DNA from: Nitrososphaerota archaeon
Lineage (GTDB): Archaea; Thermoproteota; Nitrososphaeria; Nitrososphaerales; Gagatemarchaeaceae
NCBI GenBank assembly: GCA_005877225.1
Contig: VBPK01000153.1
Location: 1-5,543 of the forward strand
DNA: 5,543 nt
Reading direction: 5' to 3'
In this document: in pieces, positions 4,015 through 5,543 of the stretch
Layout: every line of letters starts with the position of its first letter
Numbering within the stretch: position 1 is the first letter of the stretch
Made by a program: the position numbers and the translations under genes
The notes under the pieces: model-generated
Databases searched by the model: none
Told to the model about the DNA's origin: nothing
What the model saw: the letters and a program-made list of their open reading frames with translations, nothing else

Positions 4015-5433
4015 TTAGGCGCTGATTTGCTGTATCTCCGACCAGATTTTTGTACCCTTTGTTTCCTTCACGAAGAGTGCCATTATGATAGAGGTCATCA
4101 AAGCCACTGCTATGGGGTAGGCCAGTGCCACGTACGGGTTGGAGATGGAAAGCACCTCTCCTTTCGTCCCGTACACGACACCCCCGAAGGTCAGAATCAG
4201 GGCTGTAGCTATGAAGGGTACAAATCCACCGAACCACCCATTACCTATATGGTACGGGAAGGAGAGCGAAGTGTACCTGATCCTTGTAGGAAAGAGTTCG
4301 ACCAGGTAAGCCGCGATCGGGGCGTAGACCATCGTCACGTACACCACGAGTAGCCAGCCGAGAAGTGCCATCAGGGCGATGTTCCCGGTTGAGGCACCGT
4401 ATGAGATCCCTATGAAGATAGGAACGTAGGTAACCGCTGCGAGTAGATTGCCTAGCAGCATGATTTTCTTTCTTCCGATCCTGTCAGATAGCCATCCGAA
4501 GAGTATGAAGAAAGGCGTGCCCGCTGCGAGGGCTATTAGAAGCACAAGGTTCGAAGTTATGAAGTCCACCTTGGCAACGTTCTGAAGATAGTACAGTAGC
4601 CAGAATTGGCCCGTGTACCACACCACGCCCTCCCCAGCAACCGCTCCGAATAGTGCCAGAGCTATCGGCTTCCAGTTCTTTCCGAATGATTCCCTCAAGG
4701 GGTTCTTAGATAATTGGGCCTTTTGTTTGATGTAGTTGAATAACGGCGTCTCTCTGAACTTGAATCTCAGGTAAACGCCAAGAGCTAGTAGGAAAGCCGA
4801 TGCGAGGAATGGGATCCTCCATCCCCAGTCTGAGAAATTTGAGGAGCCTATCTGCAATCTAGTGACCAGGATTGCGGCGATGGCCAGGAAGAAGCCGACC
4901 GTTGCCGTGGTCTGGATCCAAGATGTGTAGTATCCCCTCTTGTTGTCAGGCGCATGCTCAGAAACGTAGATGACGGCCCCTCCGTATTCTCCTCCGAGGC
5001 TGAGGCCCTGTATTATCCTGAGGATCGCAAGAAGTACTCCTGCGAAGACACCTACCTGCGCGGCCGTTGGAAGAAGCCCGATGAGGAACGTTGATACACC
5101 CATACCCAGTATGGTTATCATGAACGTAACTTTCCTTCCGAACTTGTCTCCCATCCATCCGAAGAGGAGTGCGCCGAAAGGCCTAACGGCGAATCCTACC
5201 CCAAAGACGCCAACTGCGGCCAAGAAGGAAAGAAGAAGATTGGCAGAAGGAAAGAACTGCGCTGCGAGTATCGTCGCTAGCGAACCGTAGATGTAGAAGT
5301 CGTACCAGTCTATCAGGGTACCCATGGTGGAACCGAAGATGATGAATCTAAGCTGTCTGGCAGAGACGACCCCCTCTGTGACTGCCGCTGTCCGCGGCAC
5401 TACAATGGTAGCGTCTGTTGCTTTTTTCGCCAC
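4015..5433 (-). CDS. MHS-family (metabolite:H+ symporter) major facilitator transporter
   Basis: A full-length 472-residue, 12-helix inner-membrane transporter of the MHS branch of the major facilitator superfamily, which includes ProP, KgtP and ShiA. These import small carboxylates, osmolytes or shikimate-type compounds with protons. Signatures: DWYDFYIYG in helix 1 (42-50), RPFGALLFGWMGDKFGRK between helices 2 and 3 (84-101), the MHS signature RIIQGLSLGGEYGGA (139-153), the second-half loop GWLSDRIGRKK (313-323), and ELFPTRIRYTSLS with GNGWFGGFVPF (379-407). Both halves are intact. The substrate cannot be told from sequence. The start is GTG at 5433, chosen because it is about 28 nt from the centre of the TATA box CTTAAATC, giving a leaderless or near-leaderless message; no SD is present. 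The gene stands alone, convergent with the repeat island, and looks like the native archaeal chromosome at the right end of that island. Confidence 0.93.
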   Translation of the reverse strand: MAKKATDATIVVPRTAAVTEGVVSARQLRFIIFGSTMGTLIDWYDFYIYGSLATILAAQFFPSANLLLSFLAAVGVFGVGFAVRPFGALLFGWMGDKFGRKVTFMITILGMGVSTFLIGLLPTAAQVGVFAGVLLAILRIIQGLSLGGEYGGAVIYVSEHAPDNKRGYYTSWIQTTATVGFFLAIAAILVTRLQIGSSNFSDWGWRIPFLASAFLLALGVYLRFKFRETPLFNYIKQKAQLSKNPLRESFGKNWKPIALALFGAVAGEGVVWYTGQFWLLYYLQNVAKVDFITSNLVLLIALAAGTPFFILFGWLSDRIGRKKIMLLGNLLAAVTYVPIFIGISYGASTGNIALMALLGWLLVVYVTMVYAPIAAYLVELFPTRIRYTSLSFPYHIGNGWFGGFVPFIATALILTFGGVVYGTKGEVLSISNPYVALAYPIAVALMTSIIMALFVKETKGTKIWSEIQQISA

Positions 5434-5457
5434 GCTGGTAGCTTCACAACTATAATA

Positions 5458-5465
5458 GATTTAAG
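5458..5465 (-). promoter_or_regulatory. Archaeal TATA box of transporter gene
   Basis: CTTAAATC on the minus strand, centred about 28 nt from the GTG start, implies initiation at or very near the start codon. The perfect inverted repeat at 5466-5476 touches its upstream side, where the TFB recognition element would lie. Confidence 0.65.
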
Positions 5466-5506
5466 TCTCCGGGAGATATTTTCTAGAAAAATAGACAGTG
5501 TACTGT
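5466..5506. promoter_or_regulatory. Cluster of three short inverted repeats upstream of transporter promoter
   Basis: Three palindromic units follow one another: TCTCC-G-GGAGA (5466-5476), TATTTTCTAGAAAAATA (5477-5493, one extra A in the right arm), and ACAGT-GT-ACTGT (5495-5506). The first abuts the TATA box in the position of a BRE. Stacked symmetric sites suggest dimeric regulator binding, for example substrate-responsive control of the transporter, but no regulator is visible in the window. Confidence 0.35.
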
Positions 5507-5543
5507 GACTAAAGGATCACGATCACGATTCTGATTACTTTAC

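Noticed and set aside
3916..4353. Plus-strand frame opposite the transporter C-terminus
   Set aside because: It is an antisense shadow of a clear MHS transporter with intact family motifs.

Overview
The window looks archaeal. The evidence is internal. Three transcription units (vapBC, the AbrB/RelE operon and the transporter) each have a TATA-like octamer (CTTATATC, TTTAAATA, CTTAAATC) centred 26-29 nt upstream of the start codon, with no Shine-Dalgarno sequence. That is the layout of archaeal leaderless promoters. The protein families present (RHH/PIN and AbrB/RelE toxin-antitoxin pairs, an MHS-type major facilitator, a Thr-rich linker with a small beta-sandwich secreted domain) fit Thermoproteota/Nitrososphaeria or a related lineage, but I cannot fix the lineage from sequence alone.

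Layout from left to right. (1) Positions 1-304 hold the C-terminal end of a small unidentified protein (+). It converges on an N-terminally truncated RelE-like toxin remnant (-), and the two stop codons interlock. (2) Positions about 305-1486 form a bacterial-looking block: an intact Tat-exported alpha/beta hydrolase, then the first 63 codons of a chloroperoxidase-type alpha/beta hydrolase that is cut off. (3) Positions about 1569-3970 are a modular island. Four copies of a roughly 62-64 bp repeat, all in the same orientation, lie at 1569, 2369, 3197 and 3909. They bracket three cargo modules: a vapBC pair pointing left, an AbrB-RelE pair pointing right, and a promoterless fragment of a secreted beta-sandwich protein. 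(4) Positions 4015-5433 encode a full-length 472-residue MHS-family transporter (-), with a leaderless promoter and several short inverted repeats upstream.

The repeat is the most unusual element here. Its left half is essentially invariant. Its right half forms an 8-bp hairpin that survives sequence change, including one A-U to G-C double change in copy 4. Copies 2 and 3 share further homology out to a common CTTCAAC end, giving an element of about 116-120 bp. No integrase, transposase, Cas protein or reverse transcriptase is visible, so how the repeat spread is unknown. The window reads as an accessory, toxin-antitoxin-rich, rearranged region: two intact TA operons, one broken toxin, two broken genes, and probable bacterial DNA next to a normal archaeal transporter gene.
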